NCBI RefSeq assembly: GCF_041346925.1
Contig: NZ_CP166840.1
Span: forward strand, 2,537,001-2,601,000
DNA: 64,000 bases
From: Agaribacterium sp. ZY112
GTDB taxonomy: Bacteria; Pseudomonadota; Gammaproteobacteria; Pseudomonadales; Cellvibrionaceae
Direction: 5' to 3'
Shown here piece after piece: positions 34,130-43,218 of the stretch (positions are counted from its first letter, which is position 1; each line of letters opens with the position of its first letter). The translations under genes were made by a program, and so were the position numbers. Under the pieces are notes generated by a model. The model was not told the origin of the DNA. It worked only from the letters and a program-made list of their open reading frames with translations, and made no database searches.

Positions 34130-35473
34130 ATGGATCAGTACACTCTCTCGGCTAAACATATTCAAGCAGCCCCTGCGAGCTTTAAAGAACGTTTAAAGCA
34201 TCTTGGGCCATCTTTAATTCTTACCGCTAATGTGGTCGGCTCTGGTGAGCTGATCGTAACCACAACCCTTGGTGCCAAAGCAGGTTTTATCTTGCTTTGG
34301 GTTGTTATTCTTAGCTGTATAGCCAAGGTAGCTATACAGCTACAGTTTGGAAAACATGCAATATTAAGTTCGCAGACAACACTTGAGTCGTTTAATCAGC
34401 TTCCGGGGCCAAGATTACGCGGGCGTTCTTGGACAGTTTGGACTTGGTTAGGTCTGAAAAGTTTTCAGATGGTCCAGTACGGCGGCATTATTGGTGGGGT
34501 GGCTTTGGTGCTGAATTTGGCTATACCGGCACTGCCGATTAGTGCTTGTGCGATACTCGTTGGTTCTCTGGCTGCATTTATGTGTTATCGCGGTGATTAT
34601 CCTTTTATTGAAAAATTTGCGATTACTTTAGTTGGGCTCTTTAGTATTTATACCGTATATACAGTGTGCTCGGTGCAATTTACGGAGTTTAAAATTGAGT
34701 GGTCAGATATTGCTTCAGGCTTAGAGATGAACTTACCTCTTGCGAGCCTTGGTCTAGCGATGGCGATGTTTGGTATTACCGGCGTCGGGGCTGATGAGAT
34801 TATTTCTTACCCTTATTGGTGTTTAGAAAAAGGCTATGCGCGTAGTGTTGGCAAGCGTGACAATACCGAGGCTTGGACTTTGCGCGCCAAAGGTTGGCTC
34901 AAGGTAATGTACCTTGATGGAGTGCTTTCGCTGTGTATTTATTCGCTTTCAACGGCTGCGTTTTATTTACTTGGTGCATCGGTTTTACATTCGCAAGGCT
35001 TGGTTCCTGAAGGCGGAGAGCTTATCTCAACTTTATCTTCAATATATACCTCCATACTTGGTGACTATGCTCATTATATTTTCTTAACTGGGGCTTTTGT
35101 TACTTTATTTTCTACCTTGTTTGTTGCCGGTGTCTCCGCTACACGTATGTTTGCCGATGGTTTTGCGCAAGTGGGCTTGCTTGATTATTACAACGAAGAG
35201 CAGCGCTCTAAGGTAATTAAAGGCTTGGCTGTGTTTGTCCCACTGCTGTGGACGGCTTTATTTTTATTCTTTCAGGCACCGGTGCAAATGGTGGTATTTG
35301 GGGCGCTGGCTTTAACCTTGATGCTAGTACTTGTGGTATTTGCAGCGATTTGTTTTAAACGCGACCCCGCAGAGAAACTGATACCTGCCGGCTTTATGTT
35401 TAATTTCTTGTTTTGGGTGAGTGTTTGCGCTTTGCTATTTGTTGGTGTTCATTCGCTAAGTAAGCTGTGGTAG
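34130..35473 (+). CDS. Nramp-family transporter with non-canonical metal-site motifs
   Basis: A 447-residue, about 11-helix membrane protein. LGPSLILTANVVGSGELIVT at the N-terminus aligns with the first Nramp helix and LGAKAGFILLWVVIL with the following segment. The canonical helix-1 DPGN motif is replaced by VGSGE and the helix-6 MPH motif by GADE (FGITGVGADEIISYPYW). Canonical manganese and iron transport depends on these residues, so this belongs to a divergent branch and its substrate may differ, for example another divalent ion. It is a single gene, ending in a hairpin shared with the convergent RIO kinase gene. Confidence 0.8.
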   Translation: MDQYTLSAKHIQAAPASFKERLKHLGPSLILTANVVGSGELIVTTTLGAKAGFILLWVVILSCIAKVAIQLQFGKHAILSSQTTLESFNQLPGPRLRGRSWTVWTWLGLKSFQMVQYGGIIGGVALVLNLAIPALPISACAILVGSLAAFMCYRGDYPFIEKFAITLVGLFSIYTVYTVCSVQFTEFKIEWSDIASGLEMNLPLASLGLAMAMFGITGVGADEIISYPYWCLEKGYARSVGKRDNTEAWTLRAKGWLKVMYLDGVLSLCIYSLSTAAFYLLGASVLHSQGLVPEGGELISTLSSIYTSILGDYAHYIFLTGAFVTLFSTLFVAGVSATRMFADGFAQVGLLDYYNEEQRSKVIKGLAVFVPLLWTALFLFFQAPVQMVVFGALALTLMLVLVVFAAICFKRDPAEKLIPAGFMFNFLFWVSVCALLFVGVHSLSKLW

Positions 35474-35489
35474 AGCAACCTACTAGAGC

Positions 35490-35512
35490 GGGGCAGAGTG
35501 CTTCTCTGCCCC
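35490..35512. terminator. Bidirectional terminator, Nramp/RIO kinase
   Basis: Perfect 9-bp GC-rich stem GGGGCAGAG / CTCTGCCCC with loop TGCTT, followed by TGTTT. It lies between the convergent stops at 35473 and 35516. Confidence 0.75.
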
Positions 35513-35515
35513 TGT

Positions 35516-36373
35516 TTACAAACCCTCATTGGCGTCGCGAATACGCTCTTGTTTTTCTTGCTCTTCTTCAAAGGCGGCCTTAATTTCGGCAATCACTGAG
35601 TCAACATCAGCACTGGCTGCATCATCTTTAAAGTTGCCGCTTAATTCGCTATTAGGCTTGAGCTCACCTTCTTCATAAAGTGCCCACATCTCTTTAGCGT
35701 ATTGGCTTTGTAATAGGCTAGGCGCAAATTCACCATAATAGCGACGCATATTATTTACATCGCGCTCGAACATGGCTTGGGCGTTATTATTGGCAGCGGC
35801 ATTGACGGCTTGAGGTAGGTCGATAATAACGGGGCCGTACTCGTCAACTAAGACATTAAATTCCGATAAATCACCATGTACGATACCCGCACAAAGCATC
35901 AGTTGGATGTAGTGCATCATCAAACGATGATCTTCAAGCGCTTGCTCTTCAGACATCATGACCTCGCCTAGGCGTGGTGCTACTTCACCATCTTCACCTG
36001 TGACAAGCTCCATTAGCAGTACACCATCAATACAGCCAAAAGTATCAGGTACACGCACACCGGCACGGCTTAAGGTTGAAAGAGCATCCACTTCGGCATT
36101 TTGCCAAATTTCTTCCTGTTGCTTGCGGCCATAGTTAGATCGCTTTTCCATAGCACGGGCTCGTCGGCCGCTGCGAACTTTACGGCCTTCTTGGTACTGG
36201 GCTGCTTTTTTAAAACTGCGTTTTACCGCGTCTTTATAAACTTTGGCGCAACGAATGTGTTCACCACAGCGAACGATAAAAATGTCGGCTTCTTTGCCGC
36301 TCATGAGACGGCTGATGACTTCATCTATTAAACCATCATCAACAAGAGGCTGTAGGCGTTTGGGTGTTTTCAT
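35516..36373 (-). CDS. RIO1-family serine protein kinase
   Basis: A 285-residue atypical kinase. SGKEADIFIVRCGEHIRCAK holds the phosphate loop and ATP lysine, GIVHGDLSEFNVLVDE holds the catalytic aspartate and asparagine, and PVIIDLPQAV holds the metal-binding aspartate. The region MFERDVNNMRRYYGEF is typical of bacterial RIO proteins. All active-site residues are present, so kinase activity is expected. Bacterial RIO kinases have poorly defined targets; in eukaryotes the family acts in small ribosomal subunit maturation. The C-terminus is acidic. Transcribed alone from ATG 36373. Confidence 0.9.
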   Translation of the reverse strand: MKTPKRLQPLVDDGLIDEVISRLMSGKEADIFIVRCGEHIRCAKVYKDAVKRSFKKAAQYQEGRKVRSGRRARAMEKRSNYGRKQQEEIWQNAEVDALSTLSRAGVRVPDTFGCIDGVLLMELVTGEDGEVAPRLGEVMMSEEQALEDHRLMMHYIQLMLCAGIVHGDLSEFNVLVDEYGPVIIDLPQAVNAAANNNAQAMFERDVNNMRRYYGEFAPSLLQSQYAKEMWALYEEGELKPNSELSGNFKDDAASADVDSVIAEIKAAFEEEQEKQERIRDANEGL

Positions 36374-36735
36374 GTATCTAGGGGTACTTATAAGCGTGTA
36401 GTGATTCTAATCGATAAGCGCGTTGTGCGCTTTCTCTCTGAGTTATTAGGCTTGTTAAGTGGCTTATTATGCTAAGCCGCTCTTTATACAAACCTGTTTT
36501 CTATTCGAAATGGTCTTCATTAGTCTAAGCGCTAGTGAATTCAGTCATGTCATTAAGGTTGCTCTCTTTTTATTGCTCTTCAAGGTATGCGTCATTATAG
36601 AGCTTTTGTCTTTGACTTATCGCTGGGGACGCTGAGTAGGGTATTTATCGTCTATTCCAAGCCATTAAGCTCATTTGACTGTGCCTTTAAGATCATCATG
36701 TTAGCATCTTAGTTTTACATGTTGGGGCTCTTTAC
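36374..36735. other. Divergent promoter region, RIO kinase and Mo-enzyme cluster
   Basis: A 362-base gap between divergent genes. A short inverted repeat TAAGAT...ATCTTA lies near 36689-36712, close to the cysteine desulfurase start. I see no RNA gene, no conserved riboswitch-like structure and no clear operator. Confidence 0.4.
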
Positions 36736-38025
36736 GTGGGCGCAATTGATATAAGTGGTATTAAGAAAGCATTTTCGGTATTTGATACTGAGCCTGAGCT
36801 TATCTATCTAGACAGCGCTTCTACCGCCTTGGTGCCTCGATGTGTCAGTGGACGCGTCTTTGATTATTTGCGTTATCAGCATGCTAACAGTGGGCGTGGT
36901 CAGTACCGTTTAGCCGAGTCGGCAACTCGTTTAGTGCGTGATGCTCGCTCAGCCGCCGCACGCTTTATTGGAGCTGAAAGTGCCGATACGCTGGCTTTTT
37001 GCTCCAGTGCCACAGAGGGCATTAATATGGTGGCCTCGGGCTGGTTGAGTGAGCGCCTTAAGCCTGGGCAAAATGTGGTGATCAGTGCAGCAGAGCATCA
37101 TGCTAATTTGCTGCCTTGGCAAAAGGTCTGCAAACAAGCATCTGCGCAGTTGCGGGTGGTTGATTTAAATGCACATGGTCAGGTCGATTTAAACCACTTA
37201 AAAGCACTCGTTGATGACAATACAGTGCTGCTTGCCATGTCTCAAGTGAGTAATGTTTTAGGTGTGATCAACGATGTCAGTGCTTGGGCTGCTATTGCTC
37301 ATAAAGTGGGGGCCCGACTATTAGTTGATGCTTCACAGGCTGTGGCTCACGTTCCTGCTAGTGTGGCGTCTTGGGCTTGTGATTTTTATGTCTTTTCTGG
37401 TCACAAGCTCTATGCTGGTCCGGGTTGTGCGGTGTTGTATGTCTGTAAAGCTGCGCAAACAGAGTTTAAACCCACACGCTTAGGTGGTGGTATTGTGACT
37501 GAGGTAGATTGGCAGCAAGCCAGTTTTATCCAGGGGATTGAAGTTTATGAGGCCGGTAGCCCTAATATAGCAGCCATAGTGGCTTTGCATGCAGCCATTG
37601 ATTTTATAGACTCCATTGGTTGGCAGAAGATATTAGAGCACGAGCGCGTGTTAATAAGCTATTTACTGGGCAAGTTAAATAGCTTAGATTTTGTTCAGCC
37701 TTTGCTGAGTTGGGATATCAGTGCCAGCGATGTGGGAGTTGGTGAGAATACTAAGGCAGAGCTGCCCGTGTTAATCAGTTTTACTTGCCAAGGTTTACAT
37801 AGCCACGATTTGGCCTCGTTACTTAATGCAGAGAATATAGCTTTAAGGGCAGGTTTGCACTGTGCTCAACCCTTGCACAAACAGTTAAATGTAAGTAACT
37901 CAAGCCGAGTGAGTTTGGGTTTATATAATAATAAAGAAGATATGGATTTATTTATCAAGGCTTTATCGAGGGCCTACGAATTATTAGCTGTCGTCAATGA
38001 GCCAGTAGGTATGGTGAATGAGTGA
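36736..38025 (+). CDS. Cysteine desulfurase (SufS/CsdA type) of a molybdoenzyme cluster
   Basis: A 429-residue PLP enzyme. IYLDSASTALVP and SATEGINMVASGW are family landmarks, the PLP lysine is in FYVFSGHKLYAGPG (about K224), and the active-site cysteine is in RAGLHCAQPLH (about C376). It releases sulfur from cysteine as enzyme persulfide. It heads a run of overlapping or adjacent genes: a SufU-like scaffold, XdhC, a MobA-like transferase, then two hydroxylase subunits. Sulfur could go to the scaffold's iron-sulfur clusters or, as with NifS4 and XdhC in Rhodobacter, to the terminal sulfido ligand of the Mo cofactor. The start is GTG 36736. Confidence 0.88.
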   Translation: MGAIDISGIKKAFSVFDTEPELIYLDSASTALVPRCVSGRVFDYLRYQHANSGRGQYRLAESATRLVRDARSAAARFIGAESADTLAFCSSATEGINMVASGWLSERLKPGQNVVISAAEHHANLLPWQKVCKQASAQLRVVDLNAHGQVDLNHLKALVDDNTVLLAMSQVSNVLGVINDVSAWAAIAHKVGARLLVDASQAVAHVPASVASWACDFYVFSGHKLYAGPGCAVLYVCKAAQTEFKPTRLGGGIVTEVDWQQASFIQGIEVYEAGSPNIAAIVALHAAIDFIDSIGWQKILEHERVLISYLLGKLNSLDFVQPLLSWDISASDVGVGENTKAELPVLISFTCQGLHSHDLASLLNAENIALRAGLHCAQPLHKQLNVSNSSRVSLGLYNNKEDMDLFIKALSRAYELLAVVNEPVGMVNE

Positions 38026-38443
38026 GCTAGCCCTTTATCAGCAGCAACTGCTGGCCCTACATAAGCAGCCCTTTGGTTTTAAACAAAAACTAGAAAACGC
38101 TGAATATAAAAAGGGCAGCAACCTAGCATGCGGAGATGTGATCGAACTGCAAGTAAAGCGAGAAGGTGATGCTATTAAAGCAGTGGCCTTTGATGGTGAT
38201 AGCTGCGCTATTTGTCGCGCCTCAGCCAGCCTTTTATGTGAACATCTCGCTGATACGAATGTACAAAATGCGCGTACGATTTATAAGGCCTTGCAAGGGT
38301 ATTTCTCAGAAGAGCAAGATCAGCTTCCAGAGCCTTATAAAGCGCTTACGCCTATTCGAGCGTTCCCAGTGCGAGTTCAGTGCGCTATGTTGCCGTGGAC
38401 GTCTTTGCTCGAGCTGTTAGAGAGTAAAGAACATGCAAACTAG
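38018..38443 (+). CDS. SufU/NifU N-terminal-like Fe-S scaffold or sulfur-transfer protein
   Basis: A 141-residue protein that overlaps the desulfurase gene by eight bases. The three conserved cysteine sites of the SufU/IscU fold are visible: SNLACGDVIEL (with the usual aspartate after CG), DGDSCAICRASASLLCE, and VRVQCAMLPWTSL. SufU accepts persulfide from a SufS-type partner, or serves as scaffold for iron-sulfur clusters. SufU is typical of Gram-positive bacteria, so a copy inside a molybdoenzyme cluster of a gammaproteobacterium is notable. It probably works with the adjacent desulfurase. Whether it supplies 2Fe-2S clusters or cofactor sulfur is not decidable here. Confidence 0.8.
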   Translation: MSELALYQQQLLALHKQPFGFKQKLENAEYKKGSNLACGDVIELQVKREGDAIKAVAFDGDSCAICRASASLLCEHLADTNVQNARTIYKALQGYFSEEQDQLPEPYKALTPIRAFPVRVQCAMLPWTSLLELLESKEHAN

Positions 38444-39437
38444 TTATCGTGAGCTGTTAAGGGCCTTTGATAAACAGAAGAGCTATGTGCTGGCCTGTAT
38501 TGTCAGTACCCGTGGTGCAAGCTATCAAAAAGCGGGTGCGATGATGTTAATCACCGAGCAGGGCCGTTGTTATGGTTTGTTAAGTGGTGGTTGTCTGGAA
38601 GCCGATATCGCCCTGCATGCTAAACACGTTTTTTCTACCGCCGAACCCAAACTCTTACATTACGATTTAAAAGGCGAAGAAGCCGTGCTTTGGGGCTTGG
38701 GAGCTGGTTGTGAAGGCGAAGTTGAATTAGTACTTCAGCTTATTAATCCCGCAAATGCATTTTTATATTTTGATCGGGTATTGGCTGCACTTTCTGGTGG
38801 CGGGCAAGGCTGCTATAAATTAAGCCTGTGCACCAACAAAGCTGAATATGTAGAGGCTCAACAGGCTGAATGTGAAGACACCATAGCTCAAAATACCCAT
38901 AAAGAACTGCTAGATCAGCGACAGGATAAAACGCAGAACAATACACTGTGTATTCCCGTTGAAGCCGCACCTTTAGTGGTGATTGTTGGTGCAGGCCCCG
39001 ATGTTGATGCACTGATCACTATGATCGAGCAATTAGCGTGGCGCGTAAGAGTATGTGACCACCGCGAAGCACAGTTGCAACGTTTTTCTTCAAAATTTGA
39101 AACCGTGTGCTCTACAGCATTGTGTGAACACAGTTTAAGTGGGGCTTCGGCTATTGTAATTATGAGCCATAACTTAGCTCGTGATCAGCAAGCCCTAGCG
39201 TTGGCTCTAGCCTCATCGCTTAATTATATTGGTTTGTTGGGGCCAGAGCAGCGTAAGCAAAAACTGCTTAAGGCCTTGGGGCTTACCAATAAAGCTCAGG
39301 ACAAGCGTTTACATGGGCCCATTGGTCTAGACCTAGGTGGGCGAGGCCCAGAAGCTATTGCTTTAAGTATTTGTGCTGAACTGCAATTGTTCTTTTCTTC
39401 ATCACAGAAAGAAAAGGCTTTAGCTTACTTATGTTAG
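38433..39437 (+). CDS. xdhC: XdhC/CoxI-family Mo-cofactor insertion chaperone
   Basis: A 334-residue protein with both XdhC domains. The N-terminal part has VLACIVSTRGASYQKAGAMM and CYGLLSGGCLEADIALHA. The C-terminal Rossmann part has PLVVIVGAGPDVDALITMIE, DHREAQLQRF, SAIVIMSHN and YIGLLGPEQRK, ending in GPIGLDLGGRGPEAIALSI. XdhC proteins bind the molybdenum cofactor, protect it while a desulfurase adds sulfur, and insert it into the hydroxylase. It overlaps the SufU-like gene by 11 bases and the MobA-like gene by seven, so the four upstream genes are translationally coupled. Confidence 0.92.
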   Translation: MQTSYRELLRAFDKQKSYVLACIVSTRGASYQKAGAMMLITEQGRCYGLLSGGCLEADIALHAKHVFSTAEPKLLHYDLKGEEAVLWGLGAGCEGEVELVLQLINPANAFLYFDRVLAALSGGGQGCYKLSLCTNKAEYVEAQQAECEDTIAQNTHKELLDQRQDKTQNNTLCIPVEAAPLVVIVGAGPDVDALITMIEQLAWRVRVCDHREAQLQRFSSKFETVCSTALCEHSLSGASAIVIMSHNLARDQQALALALASSLNYIGLLGPEQRKQKLLKALGLTNKAQDKRLHGPIGLDLGGRGPEAIALSICAELQLFFSSSQKEKALAYLC

Positions 39438-40105
39438 AGAGGCTTAGTCTAACGTTATTGGCTGCAGGTCAGTCATCGCGTTTAGGGCAAAATAAGTGTT
39501 TATTAGCTTGTCTTAACACGCAGGGTGAAGATAAAGCACTGTCTGCGCATTTTGATGTTGAGCCTTGGATTAGTCTTAAGCTTAAGCAGTTACTAGCTGT
39601 GCAAGCTCATTATCAGGGGCGTTTGGACATTGAGCTTGTTGTGGTCTTGGGTTTTCAGGCTCAAAGTATAAAAGACCAGCTAGCACCGCTTATAAATAAA
39701 CTGAGTGTGCTAGACAATGAACAGTGGCAAAGTGGAATGGGCTCAAGTGTCAGCCTTGCTGCGGCACATGCGCTTAATACAAAAAGCGCTTTATTGATCG
39801 CACTTGTCGATCAGTGGCAGCTTGAAACAAGGCATTATATTAGCTGTATTGATGCTTGGCGGGCCAGTAGTAAGCCGATAACACATACAGTGAATAAAGC
39901 TCGTTCTGCTCTTGGGCCACCACTTGTTTGTGAGTTTGAGCATTTAGAATTATTTTTGAATTTACCGGCTGATGTTGGTGCGCGTAGAGTGCTTAAACAG
40001 CATGCTAGTTTATGTGAGCAAGTAGCGCTCGACCGTGCCTTTGTGGATTTAGATACAGAAAACGATCTAAAGCTTTTTAGAACGCACTTTCCAGAAACTC
40101 ATTAA
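39431..40105 (+). CDS. MobA/MocA-like molybdenum cofactor nucleotidyltransferase
   Basis: A 224-residue NTP-transferase-fold protein. LTLLAAGQSSRLGQNK is the nucleotide-binding loop, QWQSGMGSSVSLAAAH and LLIALVDQWQ match the MocA-type family (usually LVDQP), and ARSALGPPLVC follows. MocA adds CMP to molybdopterin to make the cytosine dinucleotide form used by xanthine-oxidase-family enzymes. It probably finishes the cofactor for the hydroxylase encoded just downstream. Insertions around residues 30-45 make it slightly longer than usual. ATG 39431 overlaps the xdhC stop. Confidence 0.88.
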   Translation: MLERLSLTLLAAGQSSRLGQNKCLLACLNTQGEDKALSAHFDVEPWISLKLKQLLAVQAHYQGRLDIELVVVLGFQAQSIKDQLAPLINKLSVLDNEQWQSGMGSSVSLAAAHALNTKSALLIALVDQWQLETRHYISCIDAWRASSKPITHTVNKARSALGPPLVCEFEHLELFLNLPADVGARRVLKQHASLCEQVALDRAFVDLDTENDLKLFRTHFPETH

Positions 40106-40139
40106 GAATAGAGGAAAGAGTAGAGAAAATAATAGAGAG

Positions 40140-40214
40140 CCCTGTTAATTATACGGAGAATTAACAGGGTGAATTAAACGTACAACAAGCGCACTTAGTG
40201 GATGGGCTAAGTGC
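40140..40214. terminator. Two tandem hairpins upstream of the hydroxylase genes
   Basis: A perfect 11-bp stem CCCTGTTAATT / AATTAACAGGG (40140-40169) and a perfect 8-bp stem GCACTTAG / CTAAGTGC (40191-40214). They split the accessory genes from the structural genes in the 245-base gap. Without strong T-runs they may act as partial terminators or processing sites that set the ratio of maturation factors to enzyme. Confidence 0.5.
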
Positions 40215-40350
40215 ACTTGCTAAATAAGTTAACCCTTGTAGTAAGGCTTGTTTTAAGTTTTTTGTGGGTCTTTGGGTTTACGCTTGTAATGTACATGTTA
40301 GCTAGGTGCGATCTAGGCATTAAGCTAGATGTTAGATAATGGGGGTTGAG

Positions 40351-40815
40351 ATGATTGAGTTTGAATTAAACGGAACAAAGCAGCGCTTAGATGTAGATGA
40401 AAGCATGCCTTTGTTGTGGGCTTTGCGCGATGTGCTTAAACAAAAAGGCACTAAATTTGGCTGCGGTAAAGGTTTGTGTGGTGCATGCACGGTGCATATT
40501 AATGGCCAGCCTATGCGATCCTGTTCGTTACCTATTTCAAGTGTGCAGGGTTTAAAAGTCACTACTATTGAAGGTTTAAGTAAGGATGCCAGCCACCCCG
40601 TTCAGCAAGCTTGGACTGAGCTGAATGTTGCGCAGTGCGGTTATTGCCAAAGTGGGCAAATGATGAGTGCTGCCGCCTTATTAGAAAAGGTAAAACAGCC
40701 TAGCGAGCAAGATATTGTCAAGGCTATGCAAGGCAATATTTGCCGCTGCGGTACTTACCCGCGAATTAAACAAGCCATTAAATTGGCAGCTGATTTAGCT
40801 GTTGAAGTGAAATAG
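40351..40815 (+). CDS. 2Fe-2S subunit of a molybdenum hydroxylase (IorA type)
   Basis: A 154-residue protein with two 2Fe-2S domains. The plant-ferredoxin-like site is [20 protein letters not shown] followed by SCSLP. The helical second cluster is [11 protein letters not shown] with [12 protein letters not shown]. It passes electrons from the Mo centre outward. The start is placed at ATG 40351 ([13 protein letters not shown]) because relatives begin there and GGGGG lies just upstream; ATG 40339 adds four residues. It resembles the small subunit of isoquinoline 1-oxidoreductase and related aldehyde dehydrogenases. It has no signal of its own and is probably carried across the membrane with the Tat-targeted partner. 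Confidence 0.93.
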   Translation: MIEFELNGTKQRLDVDESMPLLWALRDVLKQKGTKFGCGKGLCGACTVHINGQPMRSCSLPISSVQGLKVTTIEGLSKDASHPVQQAWTELNVAQCGYCQSGQMMSAAALLEKVKQPSEQDIVKAMQGNICRCGTYPRIKQAIKLAADLAVEVK

Positions 40816-40825
40816 GAGAAGGCGA

Positions 40826-43075
40826 ATGAACCGTATTGAAAATATCAGTCGCCGCAGCTTATTAGCCGGTGTTGCTAAATCATCACTTGTGCTTAGTGCA
40901 AGTATTCCTGCAGCCACGATGGTTCCGCGTGTTTTAGCCGGTGTCAACGAAAGTGAACTGCTATTTAAACCCAGCGTGTATTTAGAAATACGCAAAGATA
41001 ATACTGTTGCCGTTATTTGCCATCGCAGTGAAATGGGGCAGGGGGTGCGCACAAGTATTCCTATGGTTGTAGCCGATGAACTAGAAGCTGACTGGAATCA
41101 GGTTGAGGTGATTCAGGCCCAAGGTGATGAGAAATACGGCAGTCAGAATACGGATGGTTCCAGTTCCATTCGCAATTTTTATTACGCCTTAAGAGAAGCC
41201 GGTGCAACAGGTAAACAAATGCTAGAGGCCGCAGCTGCACAGCTGTGGGATGTCGATGTTAAAGACTGTAAGGCCCAAAATGGTTTTGTTTATGCTGGCA
41301 ATAAAAAAGCCCGTTTTGGTGACTTAGCTGAACTTGCAGCAACTCAGCCAGTACCTAAAAAAGAAGAGCTGAGTTTAAAAGAAAAAAGTGATTTTAAGTT
41401 TATCGGCAATAAAGCTATCAAAAACGTGGATGCGGATGTTATTGCCAGTGGTCAGACTGTTTTTGGTATCGATGTTGAGTTAGAAAACCTACATATTGCT
41501 TTTATACAGCGGCCGCCTGTACTGGGTGCGACGGTTAAAAAACTGGACTCAAGCCAAGCGCTTAAGGTGCCCGGTGTTGTTAAGGTAATAGAAATTCCAA
41601 CGGGGCAGGAGCCATTAATCTACAAGCCCCTTGGTGGTGTTGCGGTCATAGCCACGAATACCTGGGCGGCGATGAAAGGCCGTGAAAAACTAAAGATTAG
41701 CTGGTCTGACAGCCCACATGCTGTGTATAACAGCGCGGCCTATCGTAAGCAGTTAGAAGCCGACATTGATATCGTTACTGAAACCCATCGCACTAAAGGC
41801 GATGTTGATACAGCCTTTGCCAATGCCGAACGACAGTTTGAACAAAGTTATTATATTCCTGATTTAACCCATATGCCGATGGAGACACCGGCTGCTGCGG
41901 CTATTTGGCATAAAGACGGGCGCGTAGAGGCTTGGGCTGCAACTCAAAACCCGCAAGCTGCTGTTGATAATATTGTGCAACAGCTCGGAGCCAAAAAAGA
42001 AAATGTGGCTGTGAATGTCACCTTAATTGGTGGTGCTTTTGGGCGAAAAAGTAAACAAGACTTTGTGGTCGAGGCGGCCTTATTAAGTAAGGAAAGTGGC
42101 CTGCCTATCAAGGTGTGCTGGACACGCGAAGATGATGTTAAAAATGGCTATTATCAGGCATGTACTTATCAGCGTATCCGTACCGCTATTGATAAAGACG
42201 GTGCGATAAGCGCTTGGCGTCACAAAGATACGGGCCCAGGTATTCGCTCTTTGTTCACCAAAGGCGCATCGGGTATCGCGTTTGAATCCAATCTTGGTAT
42301 GAAAGACATCCCGTTTGATGTGCCCAATATTCTCTCTACCAGTGGCCCAGGACCCGCACACGTGCGCTATGGCTGGATGCGCTCGGTGAGTAATATTGGT
42401 CACGGTTTTTCGATAGGCAGTTATGTTGATGAACTTGCGCGTTACTTAGGCAAAGATACCTATCAATTCTGGTTAGAGTTTATCGGCAAAGATCGTCATA
42501 TCGATTTCACTAAAGAAGGTGCCGATTATTTTAACTACGGTTCTGATATTGCTTTATTTCCCTACGATACTCAGCGCCTAAAAGCGTGTTTAAGTAAAGT
42601 TGCAAGCATGAGTGCTTGGCCTCAAACCTTACCCAAAGGGCAGGGTTTGGGTATCAGCGTGCACAGAAGTTTTTGTACTAATGTCGCCTGTGCGGTAAAA
42701 GTGGTGACTAAAGGTTCCAAAATTGAAGTAGAGAAAGTTTGGATGGCGATGGACGCAGGCGTTGTTGTTAATCCAGAGCGTGCTGCAGCTCAGTTAGAGG
42801 GCTCGGTCATCTTTGCCTTAAGTTTGGCTTTTTATGGTGAGCTAACAGCCAAAGACGGGGTCATAGAGCAAAGTAACTTTGACGACTATGAGCAGCTGCG
42901 TATAGCGCAGTGCCCAGAAATTGAAGTTGCCATTATTGAAAATAACGATAGCCAAGCAGGTGGTGTAGGTGAGCCAGGTGTGCCGCCTGTAGCTCCGGCA
43001 TTGTGTAATGCAATTTTTGCTGCAACAGGCAAACGCTATCGAGAGCTGCCACTTAAAAACTACGACATCGTTTAA
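40826..43075 (+). CDS. Tat-exported molybdopterin subunit of an IorB-type hydroxylase/aldehyde oxidoreductase
   Basis: A 749-residue large subunit of the xanthine-oxidase superfamily. The N-terminus NISRRSLLAGVAKSSLVLS is a twin-arginine signal, so the folded complex should be periplasmic. Cofactor and active-site segments are SEMGQGVRTSIPMVVADELE, GGAFGRKSKQDFVVEAALLS, YVDELARYLGKD and, near the end, AGGVGEPGVPPVAPA with the catalytic glutamate. It is similar to isoquinoline oxidoreductase and to membrane-linked aldehyde dehydrogenase subunits. The true substrate, an N-heterocycle or aldehyde, is not fixed by sequence. The usual cytochrome c electron-acceptor subunit is not in the window. 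The ribosome site is AGGAG. Confidence 0.92.
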   Translation: MNRIENISRRSLLAGVAKSSLVLSASIPAATMVPRVLAGVNESELLFKPSVYLEIRKDNTVAVICHRSEMGQGVRTSIPMVVADELEADWNQVEVIQAQGDEKYGSQNTDGSSSIRNFYYALREAGATGKQMLEAAAAQLWDVDVKDCKAQNGFVYAGNKKARFGDLAELAATQPVPKKEELSLKEKSDFKFIGNKAIKNVDADVIASGQTVFGIDVELENLHIAFIQRPPVLGATVKKLDSSQALKVPGVVKVIEIPTGQEPLIYKPLGGVAVIATNTWAAMKGREKLKISWSDSPHAVYNSAAYRKQLEADIDIVTETHRTKGDVDTAFANAERQFEQSYYIPDLTHMPMETPAAAAIWHKDGRVEAWAATQNPQAAVDNIVQQLGAKKENVAVNVTLIGGAFGRKSKQDFVVEAALLSKESGLPIKVCWTREDDVKNGYYQACTYQRIRTAIDKDGAISAWRHKDTGPGIRSLFTKGASGIAFESNLGMKDIPFDVPNILSTSGPGPAHVRYGWMRSVSNIGHGFSIGSYVDELARYLGKDTYQFWLEFIGKDRHIDFTKEGADYFNYGSDIALFPYDTQRLKACLSKVASMSAWPQTLPKGQGLGISVHRSFCTNVACAVKVVTKGSKIEVEKVWMAMDAGVVVNPERAAAQLEGSVIFALSLAFYGELTAKDGVIEQSNFDDYEQLRIAQCPEIEVAIIENNDSQAGGVGEPGVPPVAPALCNAIFAATGKRYRELPLKNYDIV

Positions 43076-43111
43076 TACCTACTAGGCTCAGCGTTACGCG
43101 CTGTACTGAAT

Positions 43112-43147
43112 AGAAAAGAGTATGGCTTTAAGCTCATACTCTTTTCT
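43112..43147. terminator. Terminator after the Mo-enzyme operon
   Basis: Perfect 13-bp inverted repeat AGAAAAGAGTATG / CATACTCTTTTCT around a 10-base loop. A and T tracts make it work in both directions. It lies 36 bases past the hydroxylase stop and before the convergent gene at 43219. Confidence 0.8.
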
Positions 43148-43218
43148 TTAGCTGAGCTTGATGACAGAGCGATAACGCGTAGATAGATACCTTGCAATAA
43201 GGCGAATTAAACAGTCAC

